The notes beneath the pieces are model-generated. The model searched no databases. It saw nothing but the letters and a program-made list of their open reading frames with translations, and was not told the origin of the DNA. A stretch of DNA of 64,000 nucleotides from the NCBI GenBank assembly GCA_017471245.1, contig JAFUVB010000003.1, positions 1-64,000 of the forward strand. Direction: 5' to 3'. Every line of letters starts with the position of its first letter. The first letter of the stretch is position 1. The DNA comes from Prevotella sp. GTDB lineage: Bacteria > Bacteroidota > Bacteroidia > Bacteroidales > Bacteroidaceae. Positions 40,412 to 47,899 of the stretch are shown in pieces. The translations under genes and the position numbers were made by a program.

Positions 40412-43246
40412 ATGAAGAGGCTATTTCTTTTATTTGTAGCGGCTGCCTGCATCTGTGGAGGGGCATGGGCTGCTAACCACTCTGACCATTCATCAGAAAG
40501 GGGATGGACAAAGCTCAACGCAGGGGCATCTGATTTCGAATCCGTGATTAAAGCAAGTCACGATAAATTGTGTATCTCAGGTGCTTTGAGTGAAGCCGAA
40601 TTAAGTTTGCTTAAAGAGGTCAATTCGCCAATAGTGTGTTTGAATGATGTGACACTAAGTGATTACAGCAGAATCAGTTTCGAAGGAAACACTGTAATTG
40701 AGAGCGTTGTGCTGCCTTCGGCTATGGCATCAGAAGAACCTACTATATTTGTAGACAAAACTTCAGAAGCTGATTTGTCAACAGATGCATTTGGAGACAA
40801 ATATGCCAACTCTCGAATGTTTCGTAATTGCACCAATCTTAAAGCAGCCGCAGCTTGCAATGGAACCGATTTGCTGGCATACGTGAACAAGGCCGGCGAA
40901 TTGTTTAATTCCATGCAGAATAACGGGATGACTATCATTCCGAATGTGAACGGCGGTACAACAAAGAACATCAAGATTTCGGGCAATCTCAATAATAATG
41001 ATTTGCGCCAAAAGTTTATTGATAAAGACGTTGACATGTCTCCTGATGTTCTTGATTTGAGTTGTGCCTTGTTTAAAAACTGCGAGGATTTGAAGATGGG
41101 GCAGCCATCAGGAAAAAACCTGAACGACAAGATCAAGGCTTTAAAACTGCCAGAAATCCAAGTGCATGCAACTGGTGATTATATTCCGGAAAATGCATTC
41201 ATCGGTTTTAATCAGATTACTAAAATAGTAATTCCTGATCACTATACACGTATTGACGGAAAAGCATTTTACCAATGCTCAAAATTAGAGCAAGTCGATT
41301 TCGGAGAAAACAGCACTGCCATAACTAATATCGGAACGGAAGCTTTCCGTCAGTGCGAAAGTCTTCAATATGTTTACTTTGCCAATTTAACAAACGAATT
41401 AAGTTTTGGTGATTATGCCTTTTATGAGTGTAGGAAAATCACTCACATCACTATCCCCGAAAAGACAATTGCCATCGGCAATTATTCTTTCTACGACCTT
41501 GAGAATTTGGAAGCAGTCAGAATGCCGAGTACATTATTAACCATCGGGAATGAGGCTTTTTCGCAGTGCCATAAAATAGAGAGTATCGTGATTCCTGAGA
41601 ATGTGATATCCATCGGCGACGGTGCTTTCCGCCAATGCACAGGGCTGAGACATGTTTATCTGAGGACACCTGCAGACAAGCCTTTGCCGACAATCTATCC
41701 TGCAACAGAACTGAATGGAGGTCAAGCAGCAGGAGGTACGTTTGAAGGTATCAATCTGTTTAACTGTGGTGGAGGTCCAAGTGGTATGCCAGAAAATGGC
41801 ACGGAAACCACAGGACAGCATAAGGCCTCTGTAACATGGGAGGAAGGATGCCAAAAATATATTGACGGTGGCGGTGCGACTGTGCTGCATTTTATTGAGC
41901 GCGAAACAGAAATACTCGATACAGATACAGAAGCTGAGAAAGCAGCAAAGAAAGCAGCCGACAAGGCATATAATAATGAAAGGTTCGGCATCAATATCTC
42001 TGACACATATTATTATACTACTACCGACGGATACACACTCCCAAAACATGAGGTGGCAAGCGGAGAATATGGCAACGACTATAAGAAGCGTCTTGGAGCC
42101 GCTTTTACTGATGCAACCGTAGAAGGAAATTATAATCAATGTAGAATTACGCAAGATGGTAAATACAAAAAAGAAATAGCAGAATATGGTCCAACAGCTG
42201 CCGGCTGGAAACAGTTCATTCTGATGAAAGGAACAAGTCCCACAAAAAAGGATGAGATATATACAAAAGAGTATGATGATACTTGGTATACCATGTGTTT
42301 CCCATTTGACTTAACACCAAAGCAATTGGAAGCAGCATTTGGAGCATCGTATGAGATATGTGAGTTCACCGGAGTTGAGGTTGTAGATGACGGGGCAGAA
42401 GGCAAGAAGGCACTTATTCTTCATTTCATGGATGTAGCGCAACAGGATAAAACGAGTGGAGTGATGGCACATGCAGCGCATCCTTATATGATTCACCCGA
42501 ATACGAAAGTCGGTGTTGGTGGAAAAGTTAAATGCGATTTCGTGAACGTTAAATACACAACTTACAAGCCCATAACAAAAGAACAGGCAAAAGCAGCTGT
42601 TCCAACAAGTGGAGGTAAGGCAACGTTAACAGGTGACGGTGTCACTGAACATAACGGAGGTGCCAAAAACGTAACTCACTATGTAACATGGGAGGCAACG
42701 AAAGGGTTTAAGAACGACCAGCAAGAAAACACTGGAAACCGTAGAGGTACAGAGTCTTATTCTTCAGGAGCGGCATATACGTTTGTTGGTAGCTTTGAAG
42801 AAGATAAGGAGAATGTTCTGATTCCCTACGGTGCCTATTTCCTTGGTTGCGAAAAAGACAAGGATGATGCAAACGGATTCCCTTATCCGAAATATTACCG
42901 TGAGACTGCCCCAGATAATAGAACGTCAGGAGGTGTTTGGAGGCAGTATACTGCAATCATTATTCCTAACAAGCAGGCTGTGGCAAATATCGAGAATGGA
43001 GTTTCCGCGTCAGGCTCCAAGGGGTTTGACTTGGGATTCAACGAATATGAAACAGACATTCAGTATGAGTCAACAACGGGCATCAAAGATGTACTGGATG
43101 AGGCAGCCCAGAAAGGGCAAGCGGTTGAATACGTGGATGTTATTTATAACATTAACGGACAGGTCGTTAAAAAAGGCACTTCTGATTTGAAAAACCTTCC
43201 AAAGGGATTGTATATCGTAAATGGAAAGAAATATTTTGTAAAGTAA
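40412..43246 (+). CDS. BspA-like leucine-rich-repeat surface protein with T9SS-like tail
   Basis: A 944-residue secreted protein. Signal peptide 1-20 (LFLLFVAAACICGGAWA). Residues about 255-425 hold six or so LRR_5 (BspA/TpLRR) repeats of the form AF-x-x-C-x-x-L-x-x-V-x-IP-x-x-x-x-x-IG (for example GNEAFSQCHKIESIVIPENV, then ISIGDGAFRQCTGLRHVYL). A long region (430-890) without recognised fold follows, and the end (DVIYNINGQVVKKG..NLPKGLYIVNGKKYFVK) is a Por/T9SS sorting tail. Such proteins bind host or bacterial partners. Codon use is more AT-rich than in flanking core genes, consistent with its place in an accessory island. The gene follows a long structured leader, and a small acidic-tailed protein follows it. 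Confidence 0.87.
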   Translation: MKRLFLLFVAAACICGGAWAANHSDHSSERGWTKLNAGASDFESVIKASHDKLCISGALSEAELSLLKEVNSPIVCLNDVTLSDYSRISFEGNTVIESVVLPSAMASEEPTIFVDKTSEADLSTDAFGDKYANSRMFRNCTNLKAAAACNGTDLLAYVNKAGELFNSMQNNGMTIIPNVNGGTTKNIKISGNLNNNDLRQKFIDKDVDMSPDVLDLSCALFKNCEDLKMGQPSGKNLNDKIKALKLPEIQVHATGDYIPENAFIGFNQITKIVIPDHYTRIDGKAFYQCSKLEQVDFGENSTAITNIGTEAFRQCESLQYVYFANLTNELSFGDYAFYECRKITHITIPEKTIAIGNYSFYDLENLEAVRMPSTLLTIGNEAFSQCHKIESIVIPENVISIGDGAFRQCTGLRHVYLRTPADKPLPTIYPATELNGGQAAGGTFEGINLFNCGGGPSGMPENGTETTGQHKASVTWEEGCQKYIDGGGATVLHFIERETEILDTDTEAEKAAKKAADKAYNNERFGINISDTYYYTTTDGYTLPKHEVASGEYGNDYKKRLGAAFTDATVEGNYNQCRITQDGKYKKEIAEYGPTAAGWKQFILMKGTSPTKKDEIYTKEYDDTWYTMCFPFDLTPKQLEAAFGASYEICEFTGVEVVDDGAEGKKALILHFMDVAQQDKTSGVMAHAAHPYMIHPNTKVGVGGKVKCDFVNVKYTTYKPITKEQAKAAVPTSGGKATLTGDGVTEHNGGAKNVTHYVTWEATKGFKNDQQENTGNRRGTESYSSGAAYTFVGSFEEDKENVLIPYGAYFLGCEKDKDDANGFPYPKYYRETAPDNRTSGGVWRQYTAIIIPNKQAVANIENGVSASGSKGFDLGFNEYETDIQYESTTGIKDVLDEAAQKGQAVEYVDVIYNINGQVVKKGTSDLKNLPKGLYIVNGKKYFVK

Positions 43247-43261
43247 GAAAGGAGGTCTGAT

Positions 43262-43519
43262 ATGAGTAAAAAATATGCAAAGCCTGTCACAGAGGTATTT
43301 ACGTTAGTAGTAGAAAGCAAATTCTGTGCTGTCTCAAAACGATTCTCAAGATTTGGAAATCCTTTCTGGGAAGATTACGGAAATGAAAGCTGGGTGAACG
43401 AAAAATGGACAGGAAGGAAATTCGACGATTATCCTTTTGAGTCAATAACTATTGACGATGACAATGGCGGATTTGACTCCCGCGGCAAGAGCAGTCTCTG
43501 GGATGATGACGACATGTAG
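43262..43519 (+). CDS. Small KPxTE-type protein with acidic tail
   Basis: An 85-residue protein, function unknown. It begins KKYAKPVTEVFTLVVESK, a pattern (K-P-x-T-E-V-x-x-L-x-x-E-S) that I recall from many short Bacteroidetes proteins near surface-protein genes, and ends in a glycine- and aspartate-rich tail (TIDDDNGGFDS, LWDDDDM). No signal peptide or membrane segment. It is 15 bases after the surface-protein gene, hence in one operon; a strong terminator hairpin follows at 43685. It could be a peptide precursor or a partner of the surface protein. Confidence 0.65.
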   Translation: MSKKYAKPVTEVFTLVVESKFCAVSKRFSRFGNPFWEDYGNESWVNEKWTGRKFDDYPFESITIDDDNGGFDSRGKSSLWDDDDM

Positions 43520-43684
43520 GCTCTATCATGCAGATGGGGCAAACTACCTAAAGCGCCCCAAGAAGACAGATGATTCTACCGACGACGAAACAACTACTGA
43601 CTCTGGCTGGAGTACGTTCAAGCTGAACCTTTAGTATGACGAAGAGGATGAAGAATAATGATTACCTAATAGTATATTTCGAGC

Positions 43685-43722
43685 GAGGTGCCTGCGAGTG
43701 ATTCGCAGGCACTTCGCATTTT
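43685..43722 (+). terminator. Terminator hairpin after the LRR operon
   Basis: GTGCCTGCGA (43688-43697) and TCGCAGGCAC (43703-43712) form a perfect 10-bp stem with a five-base loop. The following T-run is weak (TTCGCATTTTC). Between 43520 and here only short frames occur, none convincing; 43723-43875 holds the next promoter. Confidence 0.75.
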
Positions 43723-43812
43723 CAGAAAGGCGCACCGACAGACTCTCTTGTCAGATTCTAACGAAGGTAAGAATGGATTGTATCATAAAAAGACAAAAAT
43801 AGAGGGTAGAAT

Positions 43813-43843
43813 TTTGCATTTATAAGAAAAAGATGTAATTTTG
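43813..43843 (+). promoter_or_regulatory. Promoter of the DUF3791/DUF3990 operon
   Basis: TTTG (43813-43816), 19 bases, TAATTTTG (43836-43843), 32 bases before the first start codon. Confidence 0.72.
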
Positions 43844-43875
43844 CAATCAAAGTAAAGCAAACTAAAAAAGGAAGT

Positions 43876-44100
43876 ATGGCACGTGAAGACAAAAACATAA
43901 TAGGATATACCGTGGCACTAATCAGTGAGTTTTCCACCCGCTTCGGAATCCGACCGAGACAAGGATACGCTTATCTGAAACGCTACAAAGGATTTGATCA
44001 TTTGCAGCACCACTATGGATATCTGCATACACAGTCCTTTCCCGATACCATAGATATTCTTACCCAAGTATGCCTAAATAATGGAGGTGAACTACAATGA
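43876..44100 (+). CDS. DUF3791 family protein
   Basis: A 74-residue helical protein of the DUF3791 family: IIGYTVALISEFSTRFGIRP, then AYLKRYKGFDHLQHHYGYLHTQSFPDTIDIL matches the family's YLK..G..D.L...Y..LHTQS pattern. Proteins of this family are usually encoded beside a DUF3990 partner, as here; the stop overlaps the next start (ATGA). An antitoxin or adaptor role is inferred from size and position only. Confidence 0.8.
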   Translation: MAREDKNIIGYTVALISEFSTRFGIRPRQGYAYLKRYKGFDHLQHHYGYLHTQSFPDTIDILTQVCLNNGGELQ

Positions 44101-44579
44101 TTAAGCTTTATCATGGTTCAAATGTAAAGATAGAGACTCCCGATCTCACCCACTCAAAACCCTATAAGGATTTTGGGCGAGGTTTTTATCTATCGGCAGA
44201 CAAGCAACAAGCCTGGGACATGGCTCTACAGAAAGTAAATCAAACACAAGAGGGAACAGCCGTAGTTACAGAGTTCCTATTCGATGAAACACAGATGGAA
44301 TCAGATGATTTGAAAATCCTAAGTATTCCTGACTATAGTGAAGAATGGGCTCAATTTATATTGGCAAACCGTAACAGACATGTTACGCAGCCTGTTCACG
44401 ATTATGATATCATATACGGACCGATAGCAAACGATGGAGTCACCTTTCAGTTGCGCCGTTACGAAGGGGGAGTTATATCCTTGCATCGATTGGTTGAAGA
44501 ACTGAAATATGCAAAAGGCATCACGTTCCAATACTATTTTGGAACGGAACGTGCATTAAAACTATTAACACGAATATGA
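44097..44579 (+). CDS. DUF3990 family protein (ADP-ribosyltransferase-like)
   Basis: A 160-residue DUF3990 protein. KLYHGSNVKIETPDL at the N-terminus and KDFGRGFYLSADKQQAWDMA resemble the first two strands of H-Y-E-type ADP-ribosyltransferases (HG(S/T) and GxG(F/L)Y(L/F)(S/T)); DIIYGPIANDGV could follow in the third catalytic segment. The likely activity is transfer of ADP-ribose from NAD to a macromolecule, possibly as a toxin. Overlaps of four bases with both neighbours (ATGA) show translational coupling of three genes, the pattern of toxin-antitoxin or defence modules. Activity is inferred from motif similarity. Confidence 0.75.
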   Translation: MIKLYHGSNVKIETPDLTHSKPYKDFGRGFYLSADKQQAWDMALQKVNQTQEGTAVVTEFLFDETQMESDDLKILSIPDYSEEWAQFILANRNRHVTQPVHDYDIIYGPIANDGVTFQLRRYEGGVISLHRLVEELKYAKGITFQYYFGTERALKLLTRI

Positions 44580-44812
44580 CAACAAAACTAAGTTCACAAC
44601 AGATACAATTGTTGAAAGACGACTTATGTACCGAACTGGCAGGCTTTCTTGTGGATGACTACCATTATACACCACAAGAAGCCATTGATGTGCTCTATAC
44701 ATCGGAGACTTTCGATCGCCTGCAGGATAACGCTTCTGGACTTTATTACCAGAGTGCTGGATATGTATACTCATTCCTTCAGAACGAACTCAAAACAGCG
44801 AAAGTTTTCTAA
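44576..44812 (+). CDS. Small helical protein coupled to DUF3990 gene
   Basis: A 78-residue protein, mostly helical (LSSQQIQLLKDDLCTELAGF, TPQEAIDVLYTSETFDRLQD, LYYQSAGYVYSFLQNEL). It resembles small proteins found beside DUF3990 genes, some filed under DUF3791, but I cannot name the family. Start overlaps the DUF3990 stop by four bases. It could be the cognate antitoxin. A possible hairpin (ACGGAAAA 44812-44819 with TTTTCCGT 44840-44847) begins at its stop codon. Confidence 0.7.
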   Translation: MTTKLSSQQIQLLKDDLCTELAGFLVDDYHYTPQEAIDVLYTSETFDRLQDNASGLYYQSAGYVYSFLQNELKTAKVF

Positions 44813-44874
44813 CGGAAAAGGCAAACCTTATAATTTACGTTTTCCGTAGGATACGGTTCTACCATATTGGTATC

Positions 44875-45082
44875 CCATTGCCACAAATGGTAGTGTTGGC
44901 AATGGTGGTTTCTCGTTTCGAACTCATGTGTCACAATTATATCGGGAATGTGCTTAAAGGCCAAGCCATGACTCTTGCAGCAGGAATGGTATAACTCCGA
45001 TATACATGTATCGGTTTCTTCTAATGATCATAGCTTAATGATTGCTTAATGCAAACATAGTCGAACCATTCGACTATTTTTG
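44875..45082 (+). terminator. Inverted repeats in the gap 44813-45194
   Basis: CCATTGCCA (44875-44883) and TGGCAATGG (44897-44905) are exact complements. Further on, TAGTCGAA (45058-45065) and TTCGACTA (45069-45076) form an 8-bp stem with a three-base loop followed by TTTTT, a good rho-independent terminator. Its last bases also read TATTTTTG, a possible -7 box. Otherwise I see nothing in this gap but the promoter at 45135. Confidence 0.55.
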
Positions 45083-45134
45083 CAGTACAAAGATATTTCG
45101 TTTTTCCGAATTTAGCAAATAATTGACATGAAAA

Positions 45135-45166
45135 TTTGGCGGATATGAAATAAATAGCGAAATTTG
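45135..45166 (+). promoter_or_regulatory. Promoter of the thioesterase gene
   Basis: TTTG (45135-45138), 20 bases, GAAATTTG (45159-45166), 28 bases before the ATG. The -7 box lacks the consensus TA. Confidence 0.55.
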
Positions 45167-45194
45167 CAGCGCAAAACAATAAAAGGAAAGAAAA

Positions 45195-45956
45195 ATGATG
45201 ATAGATAAGGTGGGGCGATACCCGTTTCTGGCAGAGCCTTTTCATTGCGATTTCAGTCAACGCCTATTCATAGGTCACTTGGGCAATCACATGCTCAATG
45301 CTGCCGACTTCCATTCCAACGATCGCGGCTTTGGCATGAAGTATCTCTTGACCATCAACAGGGCATGGGTGCTCTCGCGGCTTGCCATAGAAATGGATGA
45401 GATGCCTGAGATGTACGCGCGGTTCAACATCGAAACGTGGGTGGAGAGCGCCATGCGCTATTTCACAAACCGCAGTTTCCGCGTGGTGGGTACCGACGGG
45501 CGCGTATACGGATACGGGCGCAGCATTTGGGCGATGATTGATACGGAGACGCGCCAGCCCAGCAACCTGCTCGATGTGAACGACGGTTCGATCATGGAAT
45601 ACGTGGAGAAAGACAAGGAAAACCCCATGGACAAGCTGTCGAGAGTGAAGATGGACAACCAGACAGAGCTGGTGAGGGAAATCATTACCTACTATAACGA
45701 TGTGGATATCAACGGACATATCAACTCGGTGAAGTATATTGAGCATGTGCTCGACTTATGGGACATAGACTGGTATCGCAGTCACCGCGTGCGCCGTTTC
45801 GATATCGCATACGTGGCAGAGTGCCATCAGGGCGACAGCCTGCGTTTCTACCGCGAGCAGACGGGCGAAAATGAGTATTGCGTGCGTATCTGCAAGAGCG
45901 TTCCCGATAGCGAAAGCGAGGAAGAAGTGGTAAGAAGCAAGATTCTCTTCGTGTGA
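45195..45956 (+). CDS. Acyl-ACP thioesterase
   Basis: A 253-residue double hot-dog thioesterase of the FatA/FatB-like bacterial family, releasing fatty acids from acyl carrier protein. Signs: FHCDFSQRLFIGHLGNHMLNAAD, the first hot-dog helix; WVLSRLAIEMDEMP; YGRSIWAMIDTETRQPSNL; and in the second hot dog YNDVDINGHINSVKYIEHVLDLW, which carries the catalytic Asn-x-His pair. In Bacteroidales this gene usually sits between ilvN and ilvC, possibly to balance branched-chain precursors; here it keeps its place before ilvC but is cut off from ilvN. A second ATG (45198) is equally possible as start. Confidence 0.88.
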   Translation: MMIDKVGRYPFLAEPFHCDFSQRLFIGHLGNHMLNAADFHSNDRGFGMKYLLTINRAWVLSRLAIEMDEMPEMYARFNIETWVESAMRYFTNRSFRVVGTDGRVYGYGRSIWAMIDTETRQPSNLLDVNDGSIMEYVEKDKENPMDKLSRVKMDNQTELVREIITYYNDVDINGHINSVKYIEHVLDLWDIDWYRSHRVRRFDIAYVAECHQGDSLRFYREQTGENEYCVRICKSVPDSESEEEVVRSKILFV

Positions 45957-46104
45957 TTTCTGGTGACTGTCAGGCTGAAGGCAAGTCCACTTCCGTGAGG
46001 TTAGCGACTGCCATCAGATAGAAGGGAAATGTTGTGAATTGAAAGATTTTTGCCGTTTGGTAAAAATAATTCATCATTTTTACGCAGGTTTCGTGATTAT
46101 TTCG

Positions 46105-46274
46105 TAAATTTGCAGCCGTTTTTAGCATGGTGGACGATTCATGATGCTAAATCGACAGAAAGGAATCCTGAGCCGCTCTTTCGTGAGAGAGTGGATGGAC
46201 ACGTAAAAAGACTGTTTTTGGATAAGACGGCATGGTTCATAGGGATAGTATCAACTTTTTAAATTACATTTTTT
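46105..46274 (+). promoter_or_regulatory. ilvC -7 box and leader
   Basis: TAAATTTG (46105-46112) with no clear -33 box gives a leader of about 155 bases. The leader contains TTTAGCAT (46121-46128) and ATGCTAAA (46143-46150), an exact 8-bp stem. No leader peptide rich in Ile, Leu or Val was found. The rest of 45957-46104 shows nothing. Confidence 0.5.
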
Positions 46275-47318
46275 ATGGCAGAAATGAATTTCGGTGGCGT
46301 AATTGAAACTGTTGTCACCAGTAAGGAGTTTTCATTGGAAAAAGCACGCGAAGTGCTGAAAAACGAGACAATTGCAGTGATCGGCTATGGCATTCAGGGA
46401 CCAGGCCAGGCATGTAACCTGCGCGATAATGGCTTTAATGTCATTGTCGGACAGCGTCAGGGCAAGACCTACGACAAAGCTGTTGCTGACGGATGGGTAC
46501 CTGGCAAGACCCTGTTTTCTATTGAGGAGGCAGCAGAAAAGGGTACAATCGTGTGCATGTTGCTCTCTGATGCTGGTCAGATACAGGTATGGCCGAATAT
46601 CAAAAAATATCTCACACCTGGCAAAACGCTCTATTATTCTCATGGCTTTGCCATCAATTGGAGCGACCGCACCGGTGTGATACCTCCCAAAGACATTGAT
46701 GTGATCCTCGTGGCACCGAAGGGTTCTGGCACTTCATTGCGTACCATGTTCTGCGAAGGGCGCGGACTGAACTGCTCTTATGCCGTTTATCAGGATGCAA
46801 GCGGCAAGGCTGAAGAGAAAACGATAGCCTTTGGCATCGGAATAGGTGCTGGTTATCTGTTCAAGACCACGTTTGAGCGTGAGGCTACTTCCGATCTCAC
46901 CGGCGAGCGCGGCTCTTTGATGGGAGCCATTCAGGGATTGCTGTTGGCTCAATATGAGGTGCTTCGCGAGAACGGGCATTCTCCTTCGGAGGCATTCAAT
47001 GAGACTGTGGAAGAGCTTACTCAGAGTCTGATGCCTTTGTTCGGAGAAAAAGGCATGGACTGGATGTATGCCAACTGTTCAACAACAGCGCAGCGTGGTG
47101 CTCTCGACTGGGCTCCCCGTTTCCATGATGCCATCAAGCCTGTGATGCAGCAGCTTTATGAGAGTGTGAAATGCGGCAACGAGGCTCAGATTTCCATTGA
47201 TTCGAACTCGAAACCAGACTATCGTGCCGGGTTGGAGAAAGAGCTTGAGGCCATGCGCAATCAGGAAATGTGGCAGGCTGGAGCTGTTGTCCGCCAGCTT
47301 CGTCCTGAGAATAACTAA
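46275..47318 (+). CDS. ilvC: Ketol-acid reductoisomerase
   Basis: A 347-residue KARI converting acetolactate and acetohydroxybutyrate to dihydroxy acids with NADPH and Mg. AVIGYGIQGPGQACNLRDNGF is the Rossmann loop, VGQRQGKTYDKA the cofactor-phosphate loop, LVAPKGSGTSLR and ERGSLMGAIQGLLLAQYEVL with the Mg-binding residues, and CSTTAQRGALDW follow. It completes the valine/isoleucine set with ilvD, ilvB and ilvN. Its distance of 8.8 kb from ilvN is unusual for the group. A heptamer repeat block follows the stop. Confidence 0.95.
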   Translation: MAEMNFGGVIETVVTSKEFSLEKAREVLKNETIAVIGYGIQGPGQACNLRDNGFNVIVGQRQGKTYDKAVADGWVPGKTLFSIEEAAEKGTIVCMLLSDAGQIQVWPNIKKYLTPGKTLYYSHGFAINWSDRTGVIPPKDIDVILVAPKGSGTSLRTMFCEGRGLNCSYAVYQDASGKAEEKTIAFGIGIGAGYLFKTTFEREATSDLTGERGSLMGAIQGLLLAQYEVLRENGHSPSEAFNETVEELTQSLMPLFGEKGMDWMYANCSTTAQRGALDWAPRFHDAIKPVMQQLYESVKCGNEAQISIDSNSKPDYRAGLEKELEAMRNQEMWQAGAVVRQLRPENN

Positions 47319-47332
47319 GGCCGGTTGTTTGA

Positions 47333-47502
47333 AATTTAGAGGTGAGAGGTGAGTAGGTTAGAGGTGAGAGAATAGCAACTATGATATTAGCATGAGTAAT
47401 GAGAGCTGTATCTCAATACATATCTCTCACCTCTAACCTTCTAACCTCTCACCTCTAACTTCTAACCTCTCACCTCTAATTTCTAAAAAACTCACCTCTA
47501 AA
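47333..47502. repeat. Inverted GAGGTGA / CTCACCT heptamer arrays
   Basis: GAGGTGA units (47336-47372) and, after about 45 bases, CTCACCT/CTAACCT units (47423-47502). The two arms are complementary and lie directly behind ilvC. Confidence 0.75.
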
Positions 47503-47520
47503 TACTAAAAAGCTGAGAAG

Positions 47521-47895
47521 ATGAAACTATTAGGGAATCTTATTTGGCTGCTGTTCGGCGGACTTGCCACAGCTATTGAGTATGTGTTGTCAAGCATTGC
47601 CATGATGGTAACGATTATTGGTATACCATTTGGATTGCAGTCAATCAAACTGGCTGTGCTTTGCTTGTGGCCTTTTGGCTCAAAGGTGGTCGAGAAACCC
47701 GGAAAGGTGGGGTGTCTGAGTACTGTGATGAACATCATTTGGTTCTTTGTAGGAGGAATATGGATATGGCTCACTCATATCTTCTTTGGCGTTCTGCTTT
47801 ACATTACAATAATAGGAATACCCTTTGGTAAGCAGCATTTTAAGATGGCAGGCTTGGCTCTTACACCGTTTGGCCGTGAGATTGTTTCGAAATGA
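47521..47895 (+). CDS. YccF domain protein
   Basis: A 124-residue inner-membrane protein made of two similar YccF units. Each has a hydrophobic start (NLIWLLFGGLATAIEYVLSS; NIIWFFVGGIWIWLTHIFFG) followed by TIIGIPFGxQxxKxAxLxLxPFG. The internal duplication is the family norm. Function unknown. It is convergent with recQ, four bases between the stops. Confidence 0.9.
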   Translation: MKLLGNLIWLLFGGLATAIEYVLSSIAMMVTIIGIPFGLQSIKLAVLCLWPFGSKVVEKPGKVGCLSTVMNIIWFFVGGIWIWLTHIFFGVLLYITIIGIPFGKQHFKMAGLALTPFGREIVSK

Positions 47896-47899
47896 GCAA

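Noticed and set aside
43452..43634. 60-codon frame overlapping the end of the KPxTE gene
   Set aside because: Out of frame with the 85-residue gene and without a recognisable pattern; a frameshift extension is possible but unsupported.
46050..46262. 70-codon frame before ilvC
   Set aside because: It covers the likely ilvC promoter and leader hairpin and has no protein-like features.
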